A DNA stretch of 9,288 bases, from assembly GCA_018818505.1 (NCBI GenBank), contig JAHIRR010000097.1:1-9288 (forward strand). Direction: 5' to 3'. The DNA comes from Candidatus Omnitrophota bacterium. Lineage in GTDB: Bacteria; Omnitrophota; Koll11; Gorgyraeales; Gorgyraeaceae. Shown here one piece after another: positions 1-5,447 of the stretch (its first letter is position 1; the number at the start of each line of letters is the position of its first letter). The notes beneath the pieces were generated by a model. That model ran no database searches. It saw only the letters and a list, made by a program, of their open reading frames with translations, and was not told where the DNA came from. The position numbers were made by a program, and so were the translations under genes.

Positions 1-318
1 AGAAATTATGACGGTGCGCTGGATATGTGGGTCATATATGGAGAAAAAGGCAAAAAGGTAACAGAGATCGACCTAAACTTTGATGGAAATGTTGATATGA
101 GATCCTGGTACGAATACGGCCAGCGCGCCAAATTTGAAATAGACAGCGACTATGACGGGAAAATAGATCAGCGAAGCGAATACCGTGACGGCAGGGTTAT
201 AAAATTGGAAAGGGATGAGGATTCAGACGGAGAACTCGATACTCTATTTGATATAAGTGACCGTCAATCCAATATGATAAAAAAGATCGAAGTAAACGAA
301 GGAGAATTACCTCAGTAA
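1..318 (+). CDS. C-terminal part of an acidic DxDxDG calcium-loop repeat protein (5' end outside window)
   Basis: The frame is open from base 1 and ends at TAA 316-318, giving 105 visible residues with no start. DGxxD recurs at visible residues 4, 28, 52 and 76, an exact 24-residue period. Three copies are complete DxD/NxDGxxD loops (24-32, 48-56, 72-80), the EF-hand/dockerin-like calcium-binding pattern. Between loops a Tyr recurs at 13, 37 and 61, each followed by a turn with Gly. About 25 less repetitive residues close the protein. Proteins of this kind are usually exported or surface-attached, but the signal sequence would lie upstream and is not visible. The 3' end overlaps the convergent permease gene by 12 bp, so no separate terminator fits between them. 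Function beyond probable calcium binding is unknown. Confidence 0.8.
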   Translation, partial: RNYDGALDMWVIYGEKGKKVTEIDLNFDGNVDMRSWYEYGQRAKFEIDSDYDGKIDQRSEYRDGRVIKLERDEDSDGELDTLFDISDRQSNMIKKIEVNEGELPQ

Positions 319-726
319 AAATAGTCCCAGAACCACAAAGATCACTCCGCCCACCTTTGCAATAGTAATAGCCTCTCCCAGAAATACAATCCCCAAGAAA
401 AATGCGACCAGAGGATATATGCCTGCTACAGGAACGACCTTTGATGCCTCTCCGGTCTTAAGCGCGTTATAGAAAAGTATCTGACCAAGTATACTAGCCA
501 TAAATCCACCCAGCACAAGTAGAAATATTGTACGCGGGTCTGCCTTTAAGGCTGCCTTAAAGGTCTGGCCGTTGAATACAGCCAGAAAACTCACGCCTAT
601 AACCACCCCTAACGAACGTATCATGACCCCTGCGAGCGGCGCTATTCTCGCCACGCCCATCTTTTCCAGAATCGGCACAATGCCCCACACCACTGCTGTA
701 GCCAATGCAAAATAAAATGCCTTCAT
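307..726 (-). CDS. Single-domain EamA/DMT-superfamily membrane protein (COG2510-like)
   Basis: The product is 139 residues, nearly all hydrophobic, with about five membrane segments. It has the features of one EamA domain: an N-terminal ALATAVVWGIVPILEK helix, a polar loop (GQTFKAALKADP), a helix ending LFYNALKTGEASKV, and a C-terminal GIYPLVAFFLGIVFLGE helix. Most DMT exporters have two such domains in about 300 residues. One-domain members are thought to pair as dimers, as small multidrug-resistance proteins do; the substrate cannot be predicted. I place the start at ATG 726, not at the ATG 12 bases upstream (738), because GGAGG (732-736) sits 5 nt before 726 and would otherwise lie inside the coding sequence. 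A possible weak promoter is TTGGTT (764-769) - 16 nt - TATTAC (742-747), with the -35 lying in the repeat at 758-942. Confidence 0.88.
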   Translation of the reverse strand: MKAFYFALATAVVWGIVPILEKMGVARIAPLAGVMIRSLGVVIGVSFLAVFNGQTFKAALKADPRTIFLLVLGGFMASILGQILFYNALKTGEASKVVPVAGIYPLVAFFLGIVFLGEAITIAKVGGVIFVVLGLFLLR

Positions 727-757
727 ACGTACCTCCATCGTGTAATATGTTTAGAGA

Positions 758-942
758 TGAAATAACCAATAACCAAGATACAAGATACAAACAAATTCTC
801 CGCCTTCGGCGAGACCTCGCTGCAAAGCAGCGGGCAATCACCAATAATCAATAACCAAACATCCTGGTAGCACGGGTTTGATTATTTGAATTTGGTTATT
901 GGTCATTGTTTGGTTATTGTTTCTTGTATCTTGGTTATTTCA
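758..942. repeat. Imperfect palindromic word-repeat element between the permease gene and era
   Basis: Outer arms: TGAAATAACCA...AGATACAAGA from 758 reappears as the reverse complement ending at 942, with one extra ATAACCA unit on the left. Inner arms: CAATCACCAATAATCAATAACC (835-856) mirror GGTTATTGGTCATTG (894-908). The core holds two compact GC-rich hairpins, CGCC-TTC-GGCG (800-810) and CGCTGC-AAA-GCAGCG (818-832). The words AATAACCA and AGATACAAGA are reused several times. The whole can fold as one long cruciform. It carries no coding capacity and looks like a non-autonomous dispersed element. The open frame running into era from 899 is produced by its right arm. Confidence 0.75.
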
Positions 943-973
943 TAGTTTTCTTTCCTATTATACCACATATATG

Positions 974-979
974 TATAAT
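974..979 (+). promoter_or_regulatory. Candidate -10 (TATAAT) for a leaderless era transcript
   Basis: A perfect TATAAT ends 6 nt before the preferred era ATG (986), so transcription would begin at or next to the start codon. No convincing -35 is present at 17 nt (TTTCCT, 951-956), and no Shine-Dalgarno precedes the ATG. A second possibility is TATTAT (956-961) with TTGGTT (931-936) from the repeat arm, but the 19-nt spacing is long. Confidence 0.4.
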
Positions 980-985
980 ATAGGC

Positions 986-1861
986 ATGTTTAAAGCAGGT
1001 AAGGTTGCGATAATTGGCAGGCCTAATGTGGGAAAGTCTACGCTTCTTAATGCGCTTGTAAAGGAGAAGCTCTGTATTGTGTCGAAAAGACCAGAGACCA
1101 CGCGGGATAACATACAGGGCATAATCTCTGGCAAAGACTTTCAGGTAGTCTTTATAGACACGCCAGGCATGCACAGGCCAAACACGCTTCTTGGAAAAAC
1201 AATGGTGCGCAAGGCTGCATCAACGCTGCTCGAAATAGATCTGGTGCTCATGCTCATCGACGCATATAACGGCATCACTCGAGAAGATAAAACCATCTTT
1301 CAGCAGCTACCTTTTGAAAAAGCAACCTTCCTCATCATAAACAAGATGGACAAGATCGATAAAAGACTTGTGCTTCCGGTTATCGAACAGGCCACAAAAT
1401 TCTCCTTTAAAGAAATAATCCCTATATCCGCATCCAAAAAAGACGGCATTGAAATCATATTCAAAAAGATCCTGGAATACCTGCCAGAAGGCTATCCCCT
1501 GTTCCCGGAAGACCAGCTAAGCGACAAAAGCGAACACTTCCTTATCCAGGAAATCATAAGGGAAAAGGTGCTGGAGCTGACACGCCAGGAAGTACCGCAC
1601 GCCATAGCAGTAACTGTTGAAGAGGTGAAAGAAAAAAAAGATAAAGACCTCTATTACATCAGGGCCCATATCTACGTGGAGAGAAAAAACCAAAAGGCCA
1701 TAATCATAGGTAAAAACGGCCGCATGCTAAAAAAAATAGGCGAAAACTCCAGAAAGGAAATCGAAACCCTCCTGCAGAAAAAAGTCTTCCTCGACCTCTG
1801 GGTCAAGGTCTACGAAAACTGGCGCAAAGACCCATTTGCGTTGAAGAGCCTTGGATACTAG
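986..1861 (+). CDS. era: GTPase Era
   Basis: This 291-residue protein has the two domains of Era, a membrane-associated GTPase that binds the 3' end of 16S rRNA and helps mature the 30S subunit. GTPase motifs: G1 GRPNVGKS (11-18), G2 PETTRDN (36-42), G3 DTPG (58-61), G4 NKMD (119-122) and G5 SASK (148-151). The C-terminal third is a KH RNA-binding domain with the GKNG loop inside IIIGKNGRMLKKIG, followed by the typical VKVYENWRKD end. Length matches the family. The Gln usual in the PQTTR switch I motif is Glu here. The frame extends upstream to 899, but those codons lie mostly in a repeat arm and give an unnatural hydrophobic leader, so I start at ATG 986 (ATG 971 is an alternative). The stop overlaps the convergent nucleotidyltransferase gene by 4 bp. 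Confidence 0.97.
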   Translation: MFKAGKVAIIGRPNVGKSTLLNALVKEKLCIVSKRPETTRDNIQGIISGKDFQVVFIDTPGMHRPNTLLGKTMVRKAASTLLEIDLVLMLIDAYNGITREDKTIFQQLPFEKATFLIINKMDKIDKRLVLPVIEQATKFSFKEIIPISASKKDGIEIIFKKILEYLPEGYPLFPEDQLSDKSEHFLIQEIIREKVLELTRQEVPHAIAVTVEEVKEKKDKDLYYIRAHIYVERKNQKAIIIGKNGRMLKKIGENSRKEIETLLQKKVFLDLWVKVYENWRKDPFALKSLGY

Positions 1862-2541
1862 CTATCAAGTAAAAGTTTTATTTCTTCTTCGCCTTCCAAT
1901 CCTTTGATAATCTTCTTCCTCCACTTCTCTGAAATAGAATCTAATGTCTTTTTAATTATACGACCTTCGCCTTTATTAGACAGAGCTTTTAGAATCTCAA
2001 TAGCTGTACTTTTATCCTTCAGGGCCTTATATTCTCTTGCTCTTCTTTGAAATATGATTAATTTATGCAATGCAAAATTTGCAGGATGAGGTACGTTGAT
2101 ATAAAAATCTTCTACTTTTACGCGAATGACATTATCTATTAAAAAACTAAGAAACCTTAAGGATACAGCATTCATGCCCAATTGTGGCAATTTGTAAGGT
2201 TCGTCGCTACCCCTGCCTTTCTCTGGAACTAAAAATTCCAATATAAGATCAGGATGATCAAGTTTTATGTAACCCTTGCTTCCTTTAAAATCTGTCACAA
2301 AACCAAGATCTTTCAGTAATTCTGGGACATCTATAGTCTTTTTGATCTTTATGGAAAGAGGGACTAAAAAATCTATGTCACGGGTTCTAAGAGTAGCTAT
2401 ATCTATATAAGGAGTCTTTTTAAAATAGTCCTTATAAAAATATAGCAACCAGCTTCCTATTAAAATCATCCCATCCAAAATACCTGCCTTATTAAACCGC
2501 CTGAGGACTTCAAGGCATAATTTATATTGATTCTTTTCCAC
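1858..2541 (-). CDS. Nucleotidyltransferase-fold protein, GSU2403/PF12281 or AbiEii-like; possible toxin of a two-gene module
   Basis: This 227-residue protein has the DNA polymerase beta-type minimal nucleotidyltransferase signature: GS at 29-30 (ILIGSWLLYF), the metal-binding pair D55xD57 in TRDIDFLVP, and a third acidic position, E102, in DLILEFLVP. The C-terminal half is helical and basic (ALHKLIIFQRRAREYKA, then a Lys-rich tail). The fold resembles GSU2403-type and AbiEii-type enzymes, the latter being toxin partners that transfer nucleotides to tRNA or proteins; assignment to a named family is from memory. All catalytic residues are present. The start is GTG 2541, preceded by GAGGAG (2548-2553) at 6 nt. 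It overlaps the end of the upstream gene by 20 bp, so the two are translationally linked and should be made together. Metabolic nucleotidyltransferases of other classes cannot be excluded. Confidence 0.72.
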   Translation of the reverse strand: MEKNQYKLCLEVLRRFNKAGILDGMILIGSWLLYFYKDYFKKTPYIDIATLRTRDIDFLVPLSIKIKKTIDVPELLKDLGFVTDFKGSKGYIKLDHPDLILEFLVPEKGRGSDEPYKLPQLGMNAVSLRFLSFLIDNVIRVKVEDFYINVPHPANFALHKLIIFQRRAREYKALKDKSTAIEILKALSNKGEGRIIKKTLDSISEKWRKKIIKGLEGEEEIKLLLDS

Positions 2542-2839
2542 GTATAGCTCCTCTTAAAAATCTAATCTGTTTTTTTACCCGAGATAGTAATTTCCTATAT
2601 TTAGCCCTCAACACCTTTGCCTCATTATGTTTATTTATCTCCTCCTTCGAGAGCTTGCCTTTATAGACATACTTAACCTTCTTGCCGACTCTCTTTACCA
2701 AATAATAATACTTATGCCCTCGTATCTCCTTCTGAGCTAAGCACCCTTTGAGAAGCTCTTTCAAAGCCTTCTCATACTCTCTCTTCATACGCAGAGAATT
2801 CTCAAGCTCTTCTTTTAGCACTCCCTTTATAACGCCCAT
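2522..2839 (-). CDS. Small basic coiled-coil protein, first gene of the nucleotidyltransferase operon; possible antitoxin
   Basis: This 105-residue, strongly basic protein has no recognised enzyme motif. Residues 5-30 form a charged amphipathic helix (LKEELENSLRMKREYEKALKE). A short beta-rich centre follows (GHKYYYLVKRVGKKVKYVYKGK), then a long Lys/Arg helix to the end. The YYYLxxRxGKKVxxxYxGK centre recalls small DUF6788-type proteins that I remember as partners of other genes, but I cannot confirm this. ATG 2839 is preceded by AAGGAG (2848-2853) at 8 nt, directly downstream of a strong promoter with repeated inverted sites. First position, small size, basic charge and overlap with the nucleotidyltransferase gene fit an antitoxin or autoregulator, but no helix-turn-helix is obvious. 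It could instead be an RNA-binding subunit. Confidence 0.68.
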   Translation of the reverse strand: MGVIKGVLKEELENSLRMKREYEKALKELLKGCLAQKEIRGHKYYYLVKRVGKKVKYVYKGKLSKEEINKHNEAKVLRAKYRKLLSRVKKQIRFLRGAIRGKESI

Positions 2840-2853
2840 ATCTCACACTCCTT

Positions 2854-2895
2854 GTTACCCAACATACTATTAAATAGTATACCTTGTTAGGTAAC
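2854..2895. promoter_or_regulatory. Operator-like module 1 (42 bp), overlapping the -10 and spacer
   Basis: The inverted half-sites are GTTACCCAACA (2854-2864) and TTGTTAGGTAAC (2884-2895). Between them lies a perfect palindrome, ATACTAT-TAA-ATAGTAT (2864-2880). It matches the length and layout of module 2 at 2913-2954. Its position across the core promoter suggests a repressor site. Confidence 0.65.
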
Positions 2896-2904
2896 AATTG
2901 TCAA
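2876..2904 (-). promoter_or_regulatory. Sigma-70-type promoter of the two-gene nucleotidyltransferase operon
   Basis: On the minus strand, a consensus TTGACA (2899-2904) is followed by exactly 17 nt and TATACT (2876-2881, 5/6). The predicted start is near 2868, giving a leader of about 30 nt with an SD. The spacer is filled by the inverted-repeat half-site TTGTTACCTAACAA (2884-2897), and the -10 overlaps a 17-bp palindrome, so a protein bound there would block polymerase. Confidence 0.82.
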
Positions 2905-2912
2905 TAGAAAAA

Positions 2913-2954
2913 GTTACCTAACAAATACTATTACTGCTATATTTGTTAGGTAAC
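2913..2954. promoter_or_regulatory. Operator-like module 2 (42 bp), upstream of the -35
   Basis: A perfect 15-bp inverted repeat, GTTACCTAACAAATA (2913-2927) and TATTTGTTAGGTAAC (2940-2954), is separated by 12 nt. It has the same total length as module 1 and shares the internal word ATACTATT (2925-2932 here, 2864-2871 there). The two modules start 59 bp apart. Confidence 0.65.
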
Positions 2955-2988
2955 GGGATAAAGAAATAGATATTTTACAACTTGCCAT

Positions 2989-3032
2989 ATTTACACTACA
3001 TAACATGTTATCCATTATTTTGTAGTGTAAAT
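2989..3032. promoter_or_regulatory. Second inverted repeat, with a nested palindrome and a possible upstream promoter
   Basis: Perfect 12-bp arms ATTTACACTACA (2989-3000) and TGTAGTGTAAAT (3021-3032) flank a 20-nt centre that begins with the palindrome TAACATGTTA (3001-3010). On the minus strand a consensus TTGACA (3040-3045) lies 17 nt before CAAAAT (3017-3022), and one arm fills that spacer, as in the main operon promoter. The lack of a T-run argues against an intrinsic terminator for the DUF89 gene upstream. Confidence 0.45.
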
Positions 3033-3090
3033 TTCAGTTTGTCAATTTTCAGGAAATTCAAAAATAGGAAGGGATTTTAACTCGCAGGGT

Positions 3091-3131
3091 GTCCCCAAAT
3101 AAGACGTCCCCATTTACATACCATTTACATA
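3091..3131. repeat. GTCCCC pair and 11-bp tandem repeat downstream of the DUF89 gene
   Basis: GTCCCC occurs at 3091-3096 and 3106-3111, each followed by an A/T-rich stretch. It is followed at once by two exact tandem copies of CCATTTACATA (3110-3120, 3121-3131). The pattern recalls extragenic sequences left beside IS200/REP-transposase loci, but no transposase is present here. Confidence 0.4.
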
Positions 3132-3134
3132 GGC

Positions 3135-4952
3135 TTATATTGCAAAATTGATATCCCTGTTTATGCTCTCTGGTATTTGATGCGGCTTCAGAATATATTT
3201 TACTCTAATTCCCTTAATGAAATCTGATATAGTTATCCCTAATCTCTCCGATTCTTCCTTAATCCGAGTATTTGCTTGCAATTTATCTCCCTTAAAAGAA
3301 TCTATAATTTGTTTATATTCATCACTACGAATCGCTTCTATATGTTCTGCTGCTGTCATTAAACAAATATTCCCTTTTCTTTTTGTTCCTAATAATTGTT
3401 GCTTGCGAGTATGTCTTTCTTTAAACCCTTGAAACAAAGGCAATCCCCCTTCTTGTTTTAGGAAAACTGATAATCCTGTCTCTGCGCCTACCCCAGTAAC
3501 AGTCTCGCTATACTCCCTACATACCATAAAAGCAAAATAAGTATCTTTCTTTATACCGCTCAACATTTCACAAGACCTGGCACCCTTTACAACAACTGCC
3601 TCGCTTCCTAAAATGTATTCTATTGCCTCATCTGATAATTCAGGCCCAACAGCTGCACCCCAACAGGGGCCTTTATGTGAAAAGCTATATCTTCCTTCCT
3701 CTACCATTATCCTCATAAGCGGTGCCAATGCTGGATTACTAAGATATTTTAGTATATCAATTGAAGATGAATCGTTTCCGAAACGTTGTCCATGCTCTCC
3801 ACTTCTAGTAATGCTGACGATTTTTAATCTAGGATTCGTCTGAAGTAGTTTTTGAAAAAATAATAAATCAAAAATGGTCTCTGCGCAATCATCGTGGAAC
3901 CATACCAATTGAATTTCTTTGTCAGAATTGATTATCTGTTGTTCAAATTCACTCCATGAATCTATTGCAAGTCCTCTCTTCGCTCTTTCTGATAACTTAT
4001 CAAACATTCTCTCTAATCTTTCTATTTCTGTTTCTTCTCCATAATAATATGGTATGATATTATCTGCTGTTTTATCAATAACAGATGAAGCCTGAGATTT
4101 CATGTCGATTCCTAAGCCTCCTGCTGCAATTGAATAAGAATACAGCTCCTTTAAAGAAAGATCTGATATTCGTGGCAGAATTTTAAAAGATATGGCTTCG
4201 ATTTTTGCATTATACTCATCATCGGAATGCGGATAGGCATAAGGGTGGCGCCAAATAATTCTAGAGATAACTCTCAAAAAAACATCCTGATAAATTTGAT
4301 TAGGGATTTTATCCATAAATCTAATTCCGTCAGGAAAAGTAAGAAACAGCATAATAAAAACTATATCTTCTAATGGCAACCCTATCTCTTGCTCTGTATA
4401 GGTCTTTATATTATCAAAGTTAAACATACGACCAGTCTTTCCTTCCATTTTTACTATGCGTTGCAGCTCACTTTTTACCTCCTTGTGAATCCATTTCCTA
4501 ATATTCAATCTATCATTTCCAAACAAAAAAGACTGAGTATCAAATCGTTCGCCAACCATAAAAGTGCCTGAAACAAAATCATCATCAAAAAGCCAAGAAA
4601 TCTTATCCTTATCAGCTGCCTTAACCAAGGGTGTCATAAAACTGTTTAACCAAATATTTTTAACTTCTGTATTAAATCCTAATATCTTCTGAATACGCAA
4701 ATCTATTTCAGCCCAATCTATTAATCTAGCATCTTGTCCTTGCAAAGATTCAAGAAAAGATGCTAGTAGTTCTGGCTTTTTAATAAAAATATCGTATCCT
4801 TCTTTCATAAGTAATTGTATAGTGCGATTATGTTTCGTATTAAAAGGAATACGTAGATTCCCTGAATAGGAGGATTTTGTACACATTGCCCCTATCAGCG
4901 TAAATACCAAGACTAGCTTGTACACTTTATTAAACTTCCTCATAATCCACAC
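3135..4952 (-). CDS. Probably exported protein with C-terminal DUF89/ARMT1-like metal-phosphatase domain
   Basis: This is a 605-residue protein. Residues 4-30 look like a signal peptide or membrane anchor: basic RKFNKVYK, hydrophobic LVLVFTLIGAMC, then SSYSGNLRIP. Residues 35-340 are unrecognised. From about 347 the sequence follows DUF89, the damage-control phosphatases that hydrolyse sugar phosphates and need a divalent metal. Visible motifs are HDDCAETIFDLLF (equivalent of the DNxGExxFD motif; D354, D355, E358), GND (394), and KGARSCEM (456-463) followed by a GVGAETGLSVF end. The usual Asn of the first motif is Asp here. Known members are cytosolic, so an export signal is odd. GTG 4952 is preferred over ATG 4943 because AAGGAAGG (4963-4970) lies 10 nt before it. 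The gene is visibly more AT-rich than era or the phosphorylase, which may point to separate origin. Confidence 0.7.
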   Translation of the reverse strand: MWIMRKFNKVYKLVLVFTLIGAMCTKSSYSGNLRIPFNTKHNRTIQLLMKEGYDIFIKKPELLASFLESLQGQDARLIDWAEIDLRIQKILGFNTEVKNIWLNSFMTPLVKAADKDKISWLFDDDFVSGTFMVGERFDTQSFLFGNDRLNIRKWIHKEVKSELQRIVKMEGKTGRMFNFDNIKTYTEQEIGLPLEDIVFIMLFLTFPDGIRFMDKIPNQIYQDVFLRVISRIIWRHPYAYPHSDDEYNAKIEAISFKILPRISDLSLKELYSYSIAAGGLGIDMKSQASSVIDKTADNIIPYYYGEETEIERLERMFDKLSERAKRGLAIDSWSEFEQQIINSDKEIQLVWFHDDCAETIFDLLFFQKLLQTNPRLKIVSITRSGEHGQRFGNDSSSIDILKYLSNPALAPLMRIMVEEGRYSFSHKGPCWGAAVGPELSDEAIEYILGSEAVVVKGARSCEMLSGIKKDTYFAFMVCREYSETVTGVGAETGLSVFLKQEGGLPLFQGFKERHTRKQQLLGTKRKGNICLMTAAEHIEAIRSDEYKQIIDSFKGDKLQANTRIKEESERLGITISDFIKGIRVKYILKPHQIPESINRDINFAI

Positions 4953-5013
4953 AAAAAATTAACCTTCCTTTTCCCAAAAGGCTATATTGGTTACATATCC
5001 CTCTATAATATGA

Positions 5014-5042
5014 ATTATAGCATAGAAAATGCCCTTTTTCAA
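5014..5042 (-). promoter_or_regulatory. Promoter of the DUF89-domain gene (extended -10)
   Basis: On the minus strand, TTGAAA (5037-5042, 5/6) is followed by 17 nt and a perfect TATAAT (5014-5019) preceded by TGC, an extended -10. The predicted start is near 5007, giving a leader of about 55 nt that contains the SD AAGGAAGG. Confidence 0.75.
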
Positions 5043-5072
5043 ATAAAACTATATGGCATTTAACCGTCTATT

Positions 5073-5197
5073 GCGGCTATCAGATTATCAGAATATCAGG
5101 GTGAAGGTTATCAGAAAATCAGAACATCAGGAAAAAGGGCCTGATGTCCCAATACCCTGATACCCACTACCTGATACCCTGATCTCCTGATAACCGC
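5073..5197. repeat. TATCAG/CTGATA word-repeat palindromic element
   Basis: Termini GCGGCTATCAG (5073-5083) and CTGATAACCGC (5187-5197) are inverted with one mismatch. The left half repeats ATCAG six times at irregular 7-22-nt steps; the right half repeats CTGAT five times, so the arms can pair in many registers. No coding capacity or T-run is seen. It fills the space between the transporter stub and the DUF89 promoter and has the same build as the element at 758-942, though the words differ. Confidence 0.72.
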
Positions 5198-5210
5198 TTT
5201 TACGCAGAAG

Positions 5211-5447
5211 CTATAACCCCAACTGGATGGCGATGCCGCAGAGGAGGATGGTGGCACCGGCTATGGCGTGTGTGTAGCGCTCGAGGCGCCTCAATGGAAC
5301 CAGGTTTATCCCAAAGGACAAAACCAAGACAATACCAAGCATCGTGGCAATGGTTACGCTGCTAAATATCGCAGCTACAGTAATGATACCTGCGATACTG
5401 TTTTTTGCTGCAGGATACATGAGAATGGGCATCAATGCCTTATCCAA
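5211..5447 (-). pseudogene. C-terminal stub of a UreH/TauE-like (nickel/cobalt or sulfite exporter type) membrane protein
   Basis: The frame gives 78 residues with two or three membrane segments. It matches what I know as the last third of this roughly 230-residue transporter class: a LMYPAAKNS loop, helix IAGIITVAAIFSSVTIATMLGI, then the closing signature LERYTHAIAGATILLCG. The N-terminal two thirds are absent. An in-frame TAG lies just 12 nt upstream of the only near-cognate start, TTG 5447, which overlaps the end of the phosphorylase gene by 8 bp and has only a distant purine-rich stretch. A deletion that joined the phosphorylase 3' end to this stub explains it best. A short, translationally coupled protein remains possible, since the remaining frame is undamaged. 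Confidence 0.6.

Noticed and set aside
727..738. Upstream ATG (738) as the permease start
   Set aside because: The Shine-Dalgarno GGAGG would then lie inside the coding sequence; it is correctly spaced for ATG 726.
557..844. 95-codon minus-strand open frame overlapping the permease gene
   Set aside because: It is a different frame of the permease gene, extended through the repeat; the product is Arg- and Gly-rich with no domain.
899..985. In-frame 5' extension of era adding 29 residues
   Set aside because: The codons lie mostly in the right arm of a palindromic repeat and encode a hydrophobic leader not found in Era; ATG 986 puts the GxPNVGKS motif at the usual distance from the N terminus.
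1850..1870. Bidirectional terminator between era and the nucleotidyltransferase gene
   Set aside because: The two genes overlap by 4 bp and no stem with a T-run is present at the junction.
3217..4571. Several plus-strand open frames of 60-76 codons inside the DUF89 gene
   Set aside because: They are antisense to a long gene with recognisable motifs, lack ribosome binding sites and encode low-complexity Ser/Leu/Phe-rich products.
5073..5197. CRISPR-like array because of repeated TATCAG words
   Set aside because: The units are 5-7 bp at irregular spacing and invert halfway; there are no 24-48-bp repeats, no spacers and no cas genes.
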